Source of the DNA: Gammaproteobacteria bacterium
GTDB taxonomy: Bacteria > Pseudomonadota > Gammaproteobacteria > JAABTG01
DNA length: 64,000 bases
NCBI GenBank assembly: GCA_034522055.1
Contig: JAXHLS010000006.1
Location: 484,116-548,115, forward strand
Reading direction: 5' to 3'
The position numbers and the translations under genes were made by a program. Of the stretch, positions 52,171 to 62,031 are shown one piece after another (position 1 is the first letter of the stretch; the number at the start of each line of letters is the position of its first letter). Below the pieces are notes generated by a model. That model searched no databases. It saw nothing but the letters and a program-made list of their open reading frames with translations, and had not been told where the DNA came from.

Positions 52171-52251
52171 GCGATGCCGGTGGGTCATGAGCCCGCCTGG
52201 TCGTGCACTACCCGAAAAGGGTCGGTGGGCGGATCGGGTAGGGGTTTGCAG

Positions 52252-52275
52252 TGGGCCTAGGGCCCATTTTTTTTT
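52252..52275 (+). terminator. Intrinsic terminator/attenuator just before rimP
   Basis: Perfect stem TGGGCC / GGCCCA with a three-base loop, followed by nine T and ending four bases before the rimP ATG. It is too close to rimP to end an unrelated gene, so it may act as an attenuator for the rimP-nusA-infB operon, whose E. coli counterpart is autoregulated with NusA. Confidence 0.75.
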
Positions 52276-52279
52276 ACTG

Positions 52280-52735
52280 ATGGCTAGCAGACTGAACAGA
52301 TTGAGCGAGTTGGTTGCGTCGGGTGTCGAGGCCCTCGGCTACGAGTTCGTGGGCGTCGAACTGGATACCGGCGGTGGCCGGCGGGTGCTCAGGGTCTACA
52401 TCGATCACCCGGACGGCATCACCCTGGGGGACTGCGAGCGGGTGAGTCATCAGGTGAGCGGGGTGCTGGACGTGGAGGATCCTATCCAGGGGAACTACCT
52501 TTTGGAGGTGTCCTCCCCTGGAGTGGAGCGGCCGCTTTTCGAGGCCGAGCACTATGAGCGGTTCATAGGCGCCAGGGTGCGGGTGAAGCTGCACGATCCG
52601 TTGCACGGACGGCGCAAGATCAAGGGTGTAATCGTGGCGTGCGGCCAGGGTATGGTCACCCTGGATGAGGACGGCGAAGTGTGGGAGATCCCCCTCGCCG
52701 ACATTTCCAGGGCAAACCTGGTTGCCGAAGTGTAG
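52280..52735 (+). CDS. rimP: Ribosome maturation factor RimP
   Basis: 151 residues from the ATG at 52280, matching the usual 150-residue RimP and its start pattern (SELVASGVEALGYEFVGVEL). Core motifs are VLRVYIDHPDGITLGDCERVS, LEVSSPGVERPL and GVIVACGQGMVTLD. RimP aids 30S maturation. An upstream in-frame ATG at 52187 would include the terminator hairpin in the coding region and add a non-conserved extension, so it is rejected. There is no Shine-Dalgarno before 52280: only a T-run, so initiation may be weak or depend on structure. First gene of a long operon. Confidence 0.93.
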   Translation: MASRLNRLSELVASGVEALGYEFVGVELDTGGGRRVLRVYIDHPDGITLGDCERVSHQVSGVLDVEDPIQGNYLLEVSSPGVERPLFEAEHYERFIGARVRVKLHDPLHGRRKIKGVIVACGQGMVTLDEDGEVWEIPLADISRANLVAEV

Positions 52736-52776
52736 GCCTTGTGAGGTATAGGCGTTATGGGGAATGGGGTCGTTAA

Positions 52777-54348
52777 ATGACTAAAGAGATCCTGCTGGTA
52801 GCAGAAGCGGTTTCGAACGAGAAGGGGGTGTCCAAGGACATCATCTTCGAGGCCATCGAAGCCGCGTTGGCCACGGCCACCAAGAAAAAGAATGGTGGTG
52901 AGATCGACGTGCGCGTGAGTATCGACCGCGCGACGGGTGAGCACAGCACCTTCCGCCGCTGGTTGGTGGTGCCCGACGATGTGGAGGCCCGGCTGCCCGA
53001 ATCGGCGGAGACCACGATGGCATTGGAGGCGGACGAGGAGGACTCCCTCGAGTTCTCTCGCGAGCGCCATATCCGCCTGGCCGAGGCCCGGGAGCATGAC
53101 CCGCAACTGCAGGTGGGGGACTATATCGAGGAGCCCATCGAGTCGGTGGAGTTCGGGCGCATCGCCGCTCAGACCGCCAAGCAGGTTATCGTGCAGAAGG
53201 TGCGGGAGGCGGAGCGCGCCCAAGTGGTGGAGGCCTACCAGGGGCGTCGCGGTGAGCTGGTGACGGGTATCGTCAAGCGCCTGGAGCGGGGCAACATCAT
53301 CATCGACCTCGGCGGCAACGCCGAGGCGGTCATCCTCAGGGAGGAGATGATCCCGCGGGAGGCCATCCGCACCAGCGACCGCGTTCGGGGTTATCTGCGG
53401 GATGTGCGCCTGGAGGCCCGGGGACCCCAACTCTTCGTCAGCCGCACGGCACCGGAGCTGGTCATCGAATTGTTCAAGCTGGAGGTGCCGGAGATCGGCG
53501 AAGGCCTCATCGAGATCAAGGCGGCCGCTCGCGACCCGGGCTCGCGGGCCAAGATCGCGGTGCTTACCCGCGAGCCGCGCATCGACCCCGTGGGGGCGTG
53601 CGTGGGCATGCGCGGCTCCCGCGTCCAGGCGGTATCCAACGAACTCGCGGGCGAGCGCGTGGACATCGTGTTGTGGGACGACAACCCGGCACGCTTCGTG
53701 GTCAACGCGATGTCGCCCGCCGAGGTGGTGTCCATCGTGGTGGACGAGGATGCCCACAGCATGGATGTGGCGGTCAACGAGGATATGCTGTCCCAGGCCA
53801 TCGGCCGCGGTGGGCAGAACGTGCGGCTGGCGAGCGAACTCACGGGCTGGACCCTCAACGTCATGTCCGAGGAGCAGGCCGACGAGAAGAGCGAGGCCGA
53901 GGCCGGGAAGCTCCAGGCCATGTTCATGGAGCAACTCGATGTGGACGAGGAAGTGGCCGCCATCCTGGTGGCGGAGGGCTTCACTTCCATAGAGGAACTG
54001 GCCTATGTGCCGGCCCAGGAGATGGTGCAGATCGAGGAGTTCGACGAGGACATGGTGGAGGAGCTGCGCTCGCGTGCCGCCGATGTCCTGCTGACCCGCG
54101 CCATCGTCTCCGAAGAGCGGGCCGAAGGCGGTGCCAGCCAGGACCTCATGAGCCTGGACGGCATGTCGGCCGAACTCGCGGCATCGCTGCGCGAGCAGGG
54201 TATCGATACGGTGGATGACCTGGCGGAGTATGCCGTGGATGAACTGCTCGAAGTCGCCGAAGTGGATCCCGGTCTCGCCGGGGACCTGATCATGGCTGCG
54301 CGGGCCTCATGGTTTGAAGAAGAACAGCAGGACGACGCGTCCAGCTGA
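52777..54348 (+). CDS. nusA: Transcription termination/antitermination factor NusA
   Basis: 523 residues. The order is an N-terminal RNA polymerase-binding domain ([20 protein letters not shown]), an S1 domain near residues 130-200 ([20 protein letters not shown]), two KH domains (~230-345; [20 protein letters not shown] and [19 protein letters not shown]) and two C-terminal acidic HhH-type repeats ([20 protein letters not shown] and [20 protein letters not shown]). The two repeats are the form found in gammaproteobacterial NusA. It lies 41 bases after rimP. Confidence 0.97.
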   Translation: MTKEILLVAEAVSNEKGVSKDIIFEAIEAALATATKKKNGGEIDVRVSIDRATGEHSTFRRWLVVPDDVEARLPESAETTMALEADEEDSLEFSRERHIRLAEAREHDPQLQVGDYIEEPIESVEFGRIAAQTAKQVIVQKVREAERAQVVEAYQGRRGELVTGIVKRLERGNIIIDLGGNAEAVILREEMIPREAIRTSDRVRGYLRDVRLEARGPQLFVSRTAPELVIELFKLEVPEIGEGLIEIKAAARDPGSRAKIAVLTREPRIDPVGACVGMRGSRVQAVSNELAGERVDIVLWDDNPARFVVNAMSPAEVVSIVVDEDAHSMDVAVNEDMLSQAIGRGGQNVRLASELTGWTLNVMSEEQADEKSEAEAGKLQAMFMEQLDVDEEVAAILVAEGFTSIEELAYVPAQEMVQIEEFDEDMVEELRSRAADVLLTRAIVSEERAEGGASQDLMSLDGMSAELAASLREQGIDTVDDLAEYAVDELLEVAEVDPGLAGDLIMAARASWFEEEQQDDASS

Positions 54349-54370
54349 GCGAAGGTCGAAGAGGCAAGTT

Positions 54371-56992
54371 ATGGCAGAGGTTACCCTGAGACAATTCGCC
54401 GACGTCCTTGGCGTACCGGTCGATCGGCTCCTGACTCAGTTGCAGGAGGCGGGCGTCGGCACCAAGACGCCGGAGGATTCCATCGATGATGTGGAGAAGA
54501 AGAAGCTTCTGACCCATCTGCGGGAGCGTCATGGCAAAGGCGATGCGCCGGCCGCGACGCCCGAGAAGCGAATCTCCCTGAAGCGCAAGACCGTCAGCGA
54601 GCTGTCCCTGTCGGCGGAAAAGAAGGGTCGTGGCACCACCGGCCCGCGCAAGACCGTCACCGTGGAGGTCCGTAAGCGCCGTAGCTACGCCAAGCCCGGG
54701 GAAGAGGGCGGCGGCGCGGTGGACGACGCGGAGTTAAAGGCCCAGCAGGAGGTCAACAAACAGGCTCTGCTGGAAGAGGCCAAGCGCCGCCAGAAGGACC
54801 TGGGTGAGAAGCTGCGTATCGAGGAGGAGGCCCGTCGTGAGGCCGAGGAGCGCGAGCGCAAAGAGCGCGAGGAGAAGCGCCGTCAGGACGAGGTGAAGCG
54901 CCTGCAGGAGGAAGAGGAGGCCAAGCGCCGGGAAGCGGATGACGCGGTGCGCCGCGAGGCCGAGGAGAGCGCCCGCCTGGCCAAGGAGTCGGAGGAGCAG
55001 CGTGCGAAGGTGGAGGCGGAGCAGGCCGCCCCCAAGCGCGCCAAGGAGAAGACCGCCCACGACAAGACCAAGAAGGAAAAGGACAAGGAGAAGGGGCCCA
55101 CCCGCTATGGCCGCGAGCAGATCCACGTGGCCACCGACAAGCGCGGCAAGCGCAAGACCCGTGGCAGGCCGCGGGCGGGTCAGGGGGCCATGGCCGCCTC
55201 CGGCCAGCACGGCTTCGCCAAGCCCACGGCGCCCATCGTCCGCGAGGTGAGCATCCCCGAGACCATCTCCGTCGCGGAGTTGGCCCAGAAGATGTCCGTC
55301 AAGGCCACGGAGGTCATCAAGACCATGATGGGCATGGGCAGCATGGTGACCATCAATCAGGTGATCGACCAGGAGACCGCCACGGTGGTGGTGGAAGAGA
55401 TGGGGCACAAACCCAAGCTCATCAAGGAGAACGCGCTGGAGGAGGAGGTGTTGCAGGCGGCCCAGCCCGAGGATAGGGAATCCACTACCCGGCCCCCGGT
55501 GGTGACCATCATGGGGCATGTGGACCATGGCAAGACGTCCTTGCTGGACCATATACGCAAGGCCACCGTGGCCGCCGGCGAGGCGGGCGGTATCACCCAG
55601 CACATCGGCGCCTATCATGTCACCACGCCGCGGGGCACCATCAGCTTTCTGGACACCCCCGGTCACGCGGCCTTCACCGCCATGCGGGCCCGCGGTGCCA
55701 AGGTCACCGACATCGTCATCCTGGTGGTGGCGGCAGACGACGGGGTGATGCCCCAGACCATTGAGGCCGTTCAGCACGCCAAGGCGGCGGGGGTACCCCT
55801 CATCGTGGCGGTGAACAAGATCGACCGCGAGGACGCCGACCCGGATCGGGTCAAGCAGGAACTCACCGTCCACGAGGTGATACCCGAGGAGTGGGGCGGC
55901 GAGAACATCTTCGTGCACGTGTCGGCCATCACCGGCGAGGGCATCGACGACCTGCTGGACGCCATCCTGCTGCAGAGCGAGGTAATGGAACTCACCGCCC
56001 CTACGGAAGGGGCGGCCGTGGGCGCGGTCATCGAATCGCGCCTCGACAAGGGCCGTGGCCCGGTGGCCACCATCCTGGTGCGCGAGGGCACCCTGCGCAA
56101 GGGCGACATCCTGTTGTGTGGTCAGGAGTACGGTCGCGTGCGCATGCTCGTCGACGAACGCGGCGAGGAGGTGGAAAGCGCCGGGCCGTCCATTCCGGTC
56201 GAGATGCTCGGCCTCTCCGGTACCCCCAACGCCGGCGACGAGGCGGTGGTGGTGCCCGATGAGCGCAAGGCCCGGGAGATCGCCCTGTTCCGCCAGGGCA
56301 AGTATCGCGAGGTGCGGTTGGCCAAGCAGCAGGCGGCGAAGCTGGAGAATGTCTTCTCTCAGATGGAGGAGGGCGAGACCTCCAGCGTCAACCTGGTGAT
56401 CAAGGCCGATGTGCAGGGTTCCGCGGAGGCCCTGCAGGAGGCCCTGGAGAAGCTCTCCTTCGAAGAGGTGAAGGTCAAGATCCTGGGCGCCGGCGTGGGC
56501 GGCATCAACGAGACGGACGTCAACCTGGCCATCGCCTCCGACGCCGTCATCATCGCCTTCAACGTGCGGGCCGATGCCACGGCCCGCCGCCTCATCGAGT
56601 CCGAGGGCGTGGACGTCCACTACTACAGCGTCATCTACGATGTCATCGACGACGTCAAGAAGGCCATCAGCGGCAAGCTGGCGCCGGAGTTCAAGGAGGA
56701 ATTCGTCGGCCTCGCCGAGGTGAGAGACGTATTCCGTTCGCCGAAGCTGGGCGCCATCGCCGGGTGCATGGTCATCAATGGCGTGGTGCGCCGCAACAAC
56801 CCGATCCGCGTGTTGCGGGACAACGTGGTGATCTTCGAGGGCGAGTTGGAATCCCTGCGGCGCTTCAAGGATGACGTCAGCGAGGTGAAGGCCGGGATGG
56901 AATGCGGTATCGGCGTCAAGAACTACAACGACGTCAAGCCGGGGGATCAGATCGAGGTCTACCAGACCATCCAGGTGGAGCGCACCCTTTGA
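54371..56992 (+). CDS. infB: Translation initiation factor IF-2
   Basis: 873 residues from the ATG at 54371 ([20 protein letters not shown]), which begins the IF2_N domain. A long charged linker of Glu/Lys/Arg heptads (residues ~130-260) precedes a second IF2_N domain. The GTPase has G1 at residues 382-389 (GHVDHGKT), G3 [16 protein letters not shown] and G4 NKID. Domains II-IV follow (KSFRS-like [13 protein letters not shown]). IF-2 places initiator tRNA on the ribosome. It follows nusA as expected. Confidence 0.97.
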   Translation: MAEVTLRQFADVLGVPVDRLLTQLQEAGVGTKTPEDSIDDVEKKKLLTHLRERHGKGDAPAATPEKRISLKRKTVSELSLSAEKKGRGTTGPRKTVTVEVRKRRSYAKPGEEGGGAVDDAELKAQQEVNKQALLEEAKRRQKDLGEKLRIEEEARREAEERERKEREEKRRQDEVKRLQEEEEAKRREADDAVRREAEESARLAKESEEQRAKVEAEQAAPKRAKEKTAHDKTKKEKDKEKGPTRYGREQIHVATDKRGKRKTRGRPRAGQGAMAASGQHGFAKPTAPIVREVSIPETISVAELAQKMSVKATEVIKTMMGMGSMVTINQVIDQETATVVVEEMGHKPKLIKENALEEEVLQAAQPEDRESTTRPPVVTIMGHVDHGKTSLLDHIRKATVAAGEAGGITQHIGAYHVTTPRGTISFLDTPGHAAFTAMRARGAKVTDIVILVVAADDGVMPQTIEAVQHAKAAGVPLIVAVNKIDREDADPDRVKQELTVHEVIPEEWGGENIFVHVSAITGEGIDDLLDAILLQSEVMELTAPTEGAAVGAVIESRLDKGRGPVATILVREGTLRKGDILLCGQEYGRVRMLVDERGEEVESAGPSIPVEMLGLSGTPNAGDEAVVVPDERKAREIALFRQGKYREVRLAKQQAAKLENVFSQMEEGETSSVNLVIKADVQGSAEALQEALEKLSFEEVKVKILGAGVGGINETDVNLAIASDAVIIAFNVRADATARRLIESEGVDVHYYSVIYDVIDDVKKAISGKLAPEFKEEFVGLAEVRDVFRSPKLGAIAGCMVINGVVRRNNPIRVLRDNVVIFEGELESLRRFKDDVSEVKAGMECGIGVKNYNDVKPGDQIEVYQTIQVERTL

Positions 56993-57020
56993 TGCCCATG
57001 TGGGGCGGGAAGTACGGGTA

Positions 57021-57404
57021 ATGCCGCGGGAGTTCGGCCGTACCGACCGTATGGCGGATCAGATCCAGCGCGAACTCGCGGATCTGCTGCAGCGCGAGGT
57101 CCATGATCCCCGTCTCCACGGCATCACGGTGTCCGGGGTGAAGGTGTCCCGGGATATGGCCGTGGCCAAGGTCCACGTCTCCAGCGTGCTGGAGGAGCAC
57201 GATCCCAAGGAGCTGATGGCCGCCCTCGGGCGCGCCGGCGGGTTCCTGCGTTCCGGCCTCGCCAAGCGCCTGCGTACCCGCACCGTCCCCGAGCTGCGTT
57301 TCCTGTATGACGACTCGGTGGAAAAGGGCCACCGTCTGGCATCCCTCATCCAGCAGGCGGTGGACAGCGACCGTGCCAACGAACAATCACGAGAGGAAGA
57401 CTGA
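57021..57404 (+). CDS. rbfA: Ribosome-binding factor A
   Basis: 127 residues from the ATG at 57021; a GTG at 57000 would add seven. The KH-type RbfA fold is visible in RMADQIQRELADLLQREVHD, DMAVAKVHVSSVLEE and LRTRTVPELRFLYDDSVEKG. RbfA helps 30S maturation in the cold. It lies between infB and truB in the standard order. Confidence 0.93.
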   Translation: MPREFGRTDRMADQIQRELADLLQREVHDPRLHGITVSGVKVSRDMAVAKVHVSSVLEEHDPKELMAALGRAGGFLRSGLAKRLRTRTVPELRFLYDDSVEKGHRLASLIQQAVDSDRANEQSREED

Positions 57405-57406
57405 TC

Positions 57407-58327
57407 ATGGGTCGAAGGCGCCAGCACGGGCGCAACGTCACGGGGATCCTGCTGCTCAACAAGGCCGCCGGACTGAGCTCCAACGAGGCCCTGCAACAGG
57501 TGAAACGGTTGTTCCGTGCCCGCAAGGCGGGGCATACCGGCAGCCTGGACAAGCTGGCCACGGGGTTGCTGCCCATCTGCTTCGGCGAGGCCACCAAGAT
57601 GTCGGGCTTCCTGCTGAACTCGGACAAGCACTACCGTGCCACCTTCAAGCTCGGCGAGAAGACCCGCACCGGCGACACCGAGGGCGAGGTCATCGAGCGT
57701 CGTCCCGTGCCGCCCCTGACGGTGGCCGAACTCGAAGAGGCCATGGCCCGTTTCCGGGGCGAGATACAGCAGATCCCGCCCATGCATTCAGCCATCAAGC
57801 AGGGGGGGCAGCCCCTGTACAAGCTCGCCCATCAGGGGCTGGAGGTGGCGCGGGAGCCACGCACCGTGACCATTCACGGCTTCGAACTCATCGCCCACCG
57901 GGATGACGAGCTGGATGTGGACGTGAGGTGCTCCAAGGGCACCTACATCCGCACCCTGGCGGAGGACCTCGGGGAATACCTGGGCTGCGGCGCCCATGTC
58001 TCCGCGCTCCACCGTATCGGGGCCGGTCCCTTCGGCGCCGAACAGATGGTGACGGTGGAGGAACTGGAGCACATCGCCGCGGAGGGTACCCACCACCTGG
58101 ACAAGCTTCTGCTGCCTGCCGATGCGGCGGTGGAACAATGGCCGGAGATCCGGCTGTCCCAGGACCTGTCCTTCTACATGCACCAGGGGCAGGCGGTCAT
58201 GGTGCCGCGGGCCCCCACCTCGGGCTGGGTGCGCCTCTACGATGTGGACAAGGGCTTCATCGGCGCGGGGGAGGTGCTGGAGGACGGACGCATCGCGCCG
58301 CGGCGGCTGTTGGCGGGTCACGGATAG
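57407..58327 (+). CDS. truB: tRNA pseudouridine(55) synthase
   Basis: 306 residues. The catalytic aspartate is D48 within GHTGSLDKLATGLLPICF, the TruB motif I/II, equal to the E. coli numbering. Other blocks are GILLLNKAAGLSSNEAL, YRATFKLGEKTRTGDTEG and CSKGTYIRTLAEDLGE. It makes Ψ55 in the T loop of tRNAs. The start lies two bases after the rbfA stop. Confidence 0.95.
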   Translation: MGRRRQHGRNVTGILLLNKAAGLSSNEALQQVKRLFRARKAGHTGSLDKLATGLLPICFGEATKMSGFLLNSDKHYRATFKLGEKTRTGDTEGEVIERRPVPPLTVAELEEAMARFRGEIQQIPPMHSAIKQGGQPLYKLAHQGLEVAREPRTVTIHGFELIAHRDDELDVDVRCSKGTYIRTLAEDLGEYLGCGAHVSALHRIGAGPFGAEQMVTVEELEHIAAEGTHHLDKLLLPADAAVEQWPEIRLSQDLSFYMHQGQAVMVPRAPTSGWVRLYDVDKGFIGAGEVLEDGRIAPRRLLAGHG

Positions 58328-58413
58328 GCAGTCCGGTCCTTGTTACGACAAAGGGTTAGGGATTAACATACACGGTTTTTGAGACACGAGATCCTTGTGG
58401 GAGTCCATCTTCA

Positions 58414-58683
58414 ATGTCACTGAATGCACAAAGCAAAAGCGAAATAGTCAAGCAATATCAACGGGGTGCGTCGGACACGGGCTCGCCGGAGGTGCAGGTG
58501 GCCCTGTTGACCGCCGAGATCACGCATCTCGCGGGCCACTTCAAGACCCATATCCATGACCACCATTCCCGCCAGGGCCTGCTGCGCAAGGTCAGTCAGC
58601 GGCGCAATCTGCTGGATTACCTGAAGAGAAAGGACCTCGATCGCTATCGCGAGCTGATCAGCCGTCTCGGCCTGCGGCGCTGA
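58414..58683 (+). CDS. rpsO: 30S ribosomal protein S15
   Basis: 89 residues, the normal S15 length. Signature segments are [40 protein letters not shown] and [21 protein letters not shown]15 binds the 16S central domain and can repress its own mRNA. The 86 bases after truB probably hold its own promoter and 5' control region, as in E. coli. Confidence 0.97.
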   Translation: MSLNAQSKSEIVKQYQRGASDTGSPEVQVALLTAEITHLAGHFKTHIHDHHSRQGLLRKVSQRRNLLDYLKRKDLDRYRELISRLGLRR

Positions 58684-58709
58684 TGGCGCGGCGCTGATGA
58701 CAAGGGGCC

Positions 58710-58729
58710 GGCGGGACTCGGGTCCCGCC
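58710..58729 (+). promoter_or_regulatory. rpsO-pnp intergenic hairpin
   Basis: A perfect 8-base stem GGCGGGAC / GTCCCGCC with a TCGG loop, without a T-run. E. coli carries RNase III-cleaved hairpins in this same gap that control pnp. This stem is in the right place to serve a like role, but that is inference. The rest of 58684-58779 contains no gene. Confidence 0.5.
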
Positions 58730-58779
58730 AGCCGCTGTATCGAGGACCCTTCTCAATCGCACACGCTTCAGGAAACGCC

Positions 58780-60882
58780 ATGACTCCCATTACCAAATCC
58801 ATCCAATACGGCAAACACACCCTGACCCTGGAGACCGGCAAGGTCGCCCGCCAGGCCACGGGGGCGGTCATCGCCTCCCTCGGAGACACCAAGGTTCTGG
58901 CCACGGTGGTGGCCGAGAAGAAGGCCAGAGAGGGGCGCGATTTCTTTCCCCTCACCGTCGACTACCAGGAACGCACCTACGCCGCCGGCAAGATCCCCGG
59001 CGGTTTTTTTCGTCGTGAGGGCCGGCCCAGCGAGAAGGAAACCCTCACCTGCCGCCTTATCGATCGGCCCATCCGGCCGTTGTTTCCGAAAGGGTTCACC
59101 AACGAGGTGCAGGTGGTGCTCACGGTCATCGACCTCGACCCGGATATCGACCCCGATATCCCGTCGTTGATTGGTACCTCCGCCGCCATGGCCATCTCCG
59201 GGTTGCCTTTCAACGGCCCGGTGGGCGCGGCCCGGGTAGGTTACCGCGACGGCGAATTCCTGCTCAATCCCGGCCTCGCCGATCTCGTGGATTCGCAGCT
59301 CGACCTGGTGGTATCGGGTACCGAGCACGCCGTCCTGATGGTGGAGTCGGAGGCCAAGGGGCTGCCCGAGAAGGTGATGCTGGATGCGGTGCTCTATGGT
59401 CACGAGCAGCAGCAGAAGGTCATCGGGCTCATCAAGGAGTTGAAGGCCGAGGCGGGCAAGCCGGAGTGGGAGGTCGCTCTACCCACGGTGGACGAGGAAC
59501 TGGCGGCAGCGGTGGAGGCCGCCGCGGCCGATGCCATCCGCGAGGGCTACGCCATCGCCGACAAGATGGAGCGTTACGGTCGCCTCAACGAGGTGCGCAG
59601 CGCCGTGGTGGCGGAACTCACCGCCGGCGACGAGCCGCGCTGGAGCGAGGGCGAAGTGGCCGGCGCCATCGGCAAGCTGGAGAAGAAGATCGTGCGCAGC
59701 CAGGTGCTGGCCGGGCAGCCCCGCATCGATGGCCGCGACACCCGCACCGTGCGCCCCATCGCCGTGGAGGTGGGGATCCTCAAACGCACCCATGGCTCGG
59801 CCCTGTTCACCCGCGGCGAGACCCAGGCCCTGGTGGTGGCCACCCTTGGCACCGAGCGGGATGCCCAGATCATCGACGCCATCGAGGGCGAGCGCCGCGA
59901 GCCCTTCATGCTCCATTACAACTTCCCACCCTACTGCGTGGGCGAGACGGGTCGCGTGGGCACCCCCAAGCGCCGGGAGATCGGCCACGGCCGGTTGGCC
60001 AAGCGCGGCATCCAGGCCGTCATGCCCACCCTGGCGGAATTCCCCTACGTCATCCGCGTGGTGTCCGAGATCACCGAGTCCAACGGCTCCAGTTCCATGG
60101 CCTCGGTATGCGGCACCAGCCTGGCCCTGATGGACGCCGGCGTGCCCATCGAGGCGCCGGTGGCCGGCATCGCCATGGGGCTCATCAAGGAGGGCGAACA
60201 GTTCCAGGTGTTGTCGGACATCATGGGCGATGAGGACCATCTGGGCGACATGGACTTCAAGGTGGCCGGGACCGCCGACGGCGTCAACGCCCTGCAGATG
60301 GATATCAAGATCGACGGCATCACCCGCGAGATCATGGAGGCGGCCCTCGACCAGGCCAAGGAGGGACGCATGCACATCCTCGGCGAGATGGCCAAGGTCA
60401 TCGACCGGCCGCGGGAAGACATGTCGACCTTTGCGCCGCGCATCATGACCATCAAGATCAACCCCGACAAGATCCGTGACGTCATCGGCAAGGGTGGCGC
60501 GACCATCCGCGCCCTCACGGAAGAGACGGGTGCCACCATCAACGTCACGGACGACGGCACCGTATCCATCGCCTCGGTGGACAGTGCCGCCGGAGAGGAG
60601 GCCAAGCGGCGCATCGAACAGCTCACCACCGACGTGCAGGTGGGGGTGATCTACGAGGGCCGGGTGGCCCGCCTCATGGATTTCGGCGCCTTCGTCACCA
60701 TCCTGCCGGGCAAGGACGGCCTGGTGCACATCTCCCAGATCTCCGATGAGCGGGTGGAGAAGGTCAGCGACAAGCTGTCCGAGGGCGATACCATCAGGGT
60801 GAAGGTGCTGGAGGTGGACAAGCAGGGCCGCATCCGCCTGTCCATGAAAGCGGTGACCGAGGGCGAGTCGGCGGCGGTCTGA
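58780..60882 (+). CDS. pnp: Polyribonucleotide nucleotidyltransferase (PNPase)
   Basis: 700 residues. Two RNase PH domains are separated by a helical linker: [20 protein letters not shown] at the start and [20 protein letters not shown] in the catalytic half, which also has [20 protein letters not shown] and the acidic [19 protein letters not shown] domain ([20 protein letters not shown]) and an S1 domain ([20 protein letters not shown]) close the protein. PNPase degrades RNA by phosphorolysis in the degradosome. It is the last gene of the operon. Confidence 0.97.
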   Translation: MTPITKSIQYGKHTLTLETGKVARQATGAVIASLGDTKVLATVVAEKKAREGRDFFPLTVDYQERTYAAGKIPGGFFRREGRPSEKETLTCRLIDRPIRPLFPKGFTNEVQVVLTVIDLDPDIDPDIPSLIGTSAAMAISGLPFNGPVGAARVGYRDGEFLLNPGLADLVDSQLDLVVSGTEHAVLMVESEAKGLPEKVMLDAVLYGHEQQQKVIGLIKELKAEAGKPEWEVALPTVDEELAAAVEAAAADAIREGYAIADKMERYGRLNEVRSAVVAELTAGDEPRWSEGEVAGAIGKLEKKIVRSQVLAGQPRIDGRDTRTVRPIAVEVGILKRTHGSALFTRGETQALVVATLGTERDAQIIDAIEGERREPFMLHYNFPPYCVGETGRVGTPKRREIGHGRLAKRGIQAVMPTLAEFPYVIRVVSEITESNGSSSMASVCGTSLALMDAGVPIEAPVAGIAMGLIKEGEQFQVLSDIMGDEDHLGDMDFKVAGTADGVNALQMDIKIDGITREIMEAALDQAKEGRMHILGEMAKVIDRPREDMSTFAPRIMTIKINPDKIRDVIGKGGATIRALTEETGATINVTDDGTVSIASVDSAAGEEAKRRIEQLTTDVQVGVIYEGRVARLMDFGAFVTILPGKDGLVHISQISDERVEKVSDKLSEGDTIRVKVLEVDKQGRIRLSMKAVTEGESAAV

Positions 60883-60906
60883 GCCCGCCGGCAGCACCGG
60901 AATACG

Positions 60907-60929
60907 AAGGGGCCGCAAGGCCCCTTTTT
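60907..60929 (+). terminator. Intrinsic terminator after pnp
   Basis: Stem AAGGGGCC / GGCCCCTT with a GCAA loop followed by T residues, 24 bases after the pnp stop. It closes the rimP-pnp operon. Confidence 0.9.
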
Positions 60930-60998
60930 AATGAGAGCCCTCCGCGGGTGCAATGCGCGGCCGAAATCCGCCGTCTTGATTGAAAGGCCGGAATAACA

Positions 60999-61922
60999 AT
61001 GCTCTCCACCCTGAGTTCCCTGCTGATACGGCGCTTCCCCTATATCGCCATCGCCTTGTGCGCCGTGGCGGTGGCGATACCCGAGTTCTTCATCCCCGCG
61101 CGCGTGGCCATCGTACCTCTGCTGGGGCTGGTGATGTTCGGCATGGGTATGACCCTGCGCCTCGAGGACTTCAAGGCGGTGGCCCGCCGGCCCCGGGTGG
61201 TGGGACTGGGGGTGCTGCTGCAGTTCACCATCATGCCCTTCGCCGCCTGGCTGGTGGCGCTGGCCTTCGGGTTGCCGCCCCAACTGGCGGCGGGCATGGT
61301 GCTGGTGGGGGCGGGTCCCGGTGGTACTGCCTCGAACGTCATCTGTTATCTGGCCCGCGGTGACGTGGCCCTGTCCATCACCCTCACCGCCGTATCCACG
61401 GTGATGGCCATCGCCCTGACCCCCTTCCTCACCTGGCTCTACGTGGGCCAGACGGTGCCGGTGCCGGTCACGGACATGCTGTGGGATATCGCGAGGATAG
61501 TGCTCCTTCCCGTGTTCGCCGGCGTCGCCTTCAATACCTGGCTGGGGCATCGGCTGGGGGCGGTGCGGGAGCTGTTCCCTGCCGTCTCGGTGCTGGCCAT
61601 CGTGGCCATCATCGCCATCATCGTGGCCCTCAATGCCCACCAACTGGGGAGCATCGGACTGGCCGTGGTGGGGGCGGTCATGGTGCACAATCTGCTGGGG
61701 CTGGGGGGCGGGTACTGGGTGCCGCGCCTGCTGGGCCACGACGCCCGCACCAGTCGCACCCTCGCCATCGAGGTGGGCATGCAGAATTCCGGGCTGGGGG
61801 TGGCCCTGGCCATCAAGCACTTCTCGCCCCTGGCCGCCCTGCCGGGGGCGGTATTCAGCATCTGGCACAACCTCTCGGGGGCCGCCCTGGCCGCCCACTG
61901 GGCCCGGCGCCCCGCGCCCTAG
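60999..61922 (+). CDS. Bile acid:sodium symporter family protein
   Basis: A 307-residue membrane protein with about nine to ten helices. The family landmarks are LGLVMFGMGMTLRLEDFKAV, GPGGTASNVICYLARGDVAL and AIEVGMQNSGLGVALAIKHF, the last with the sodium-site region of BASS-type carriers. Bacterial members take up organic acids or sterol-like anions, or function in sodium-linked transport; the substrate cannot be read here. It follows the pnp terminator, so it has its own promoter. Confidence 0.88.
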   Translation: MLSTLSSLLIRRFPYIAIALCAVAVAIPEFFIPARVAIVPLLGLVMFGMGMTLRLEDFKAVARRPRVVGLGVLLQFTIMPFAAWLVALAFGLPPQLAAGMVLVGAGPGGTASNVICYLARGDVALSITLTAVSTVMAIALTPFLTWLYVGQTVPVPVTDMLWDIARIVLLPVFAGVAFNTWLGHRLGAVRELFPAVSVLAIVAIIAIIVALNAHQLGSIGLAVVGAVMVHNLLGLGGGYWVPRLLGHDARTSRTLAIEVGMQNSGLGVALAIKHFSPLAALPGAVFSIWHNLSGAALAAHWARRPAP

Positions 61923-62031
61923 GGCTCCCTGCCCGGAGGCAACGCCGGTCCGCAGGGCCTGCGGGGCGCAAGGGGGCGGCGTTTGGGTATAGACTCGTAC
62001 CTCTGCTTTGGTACGGTTACGAGCCTCGAAC

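Noticed and set aside
52187-52279. Upstream ATG for rimP giving a 31-residue N-terminal extension
   Set aside because: The extension would run through a terminator hairpin and T-run and is not part of the RimP family start.
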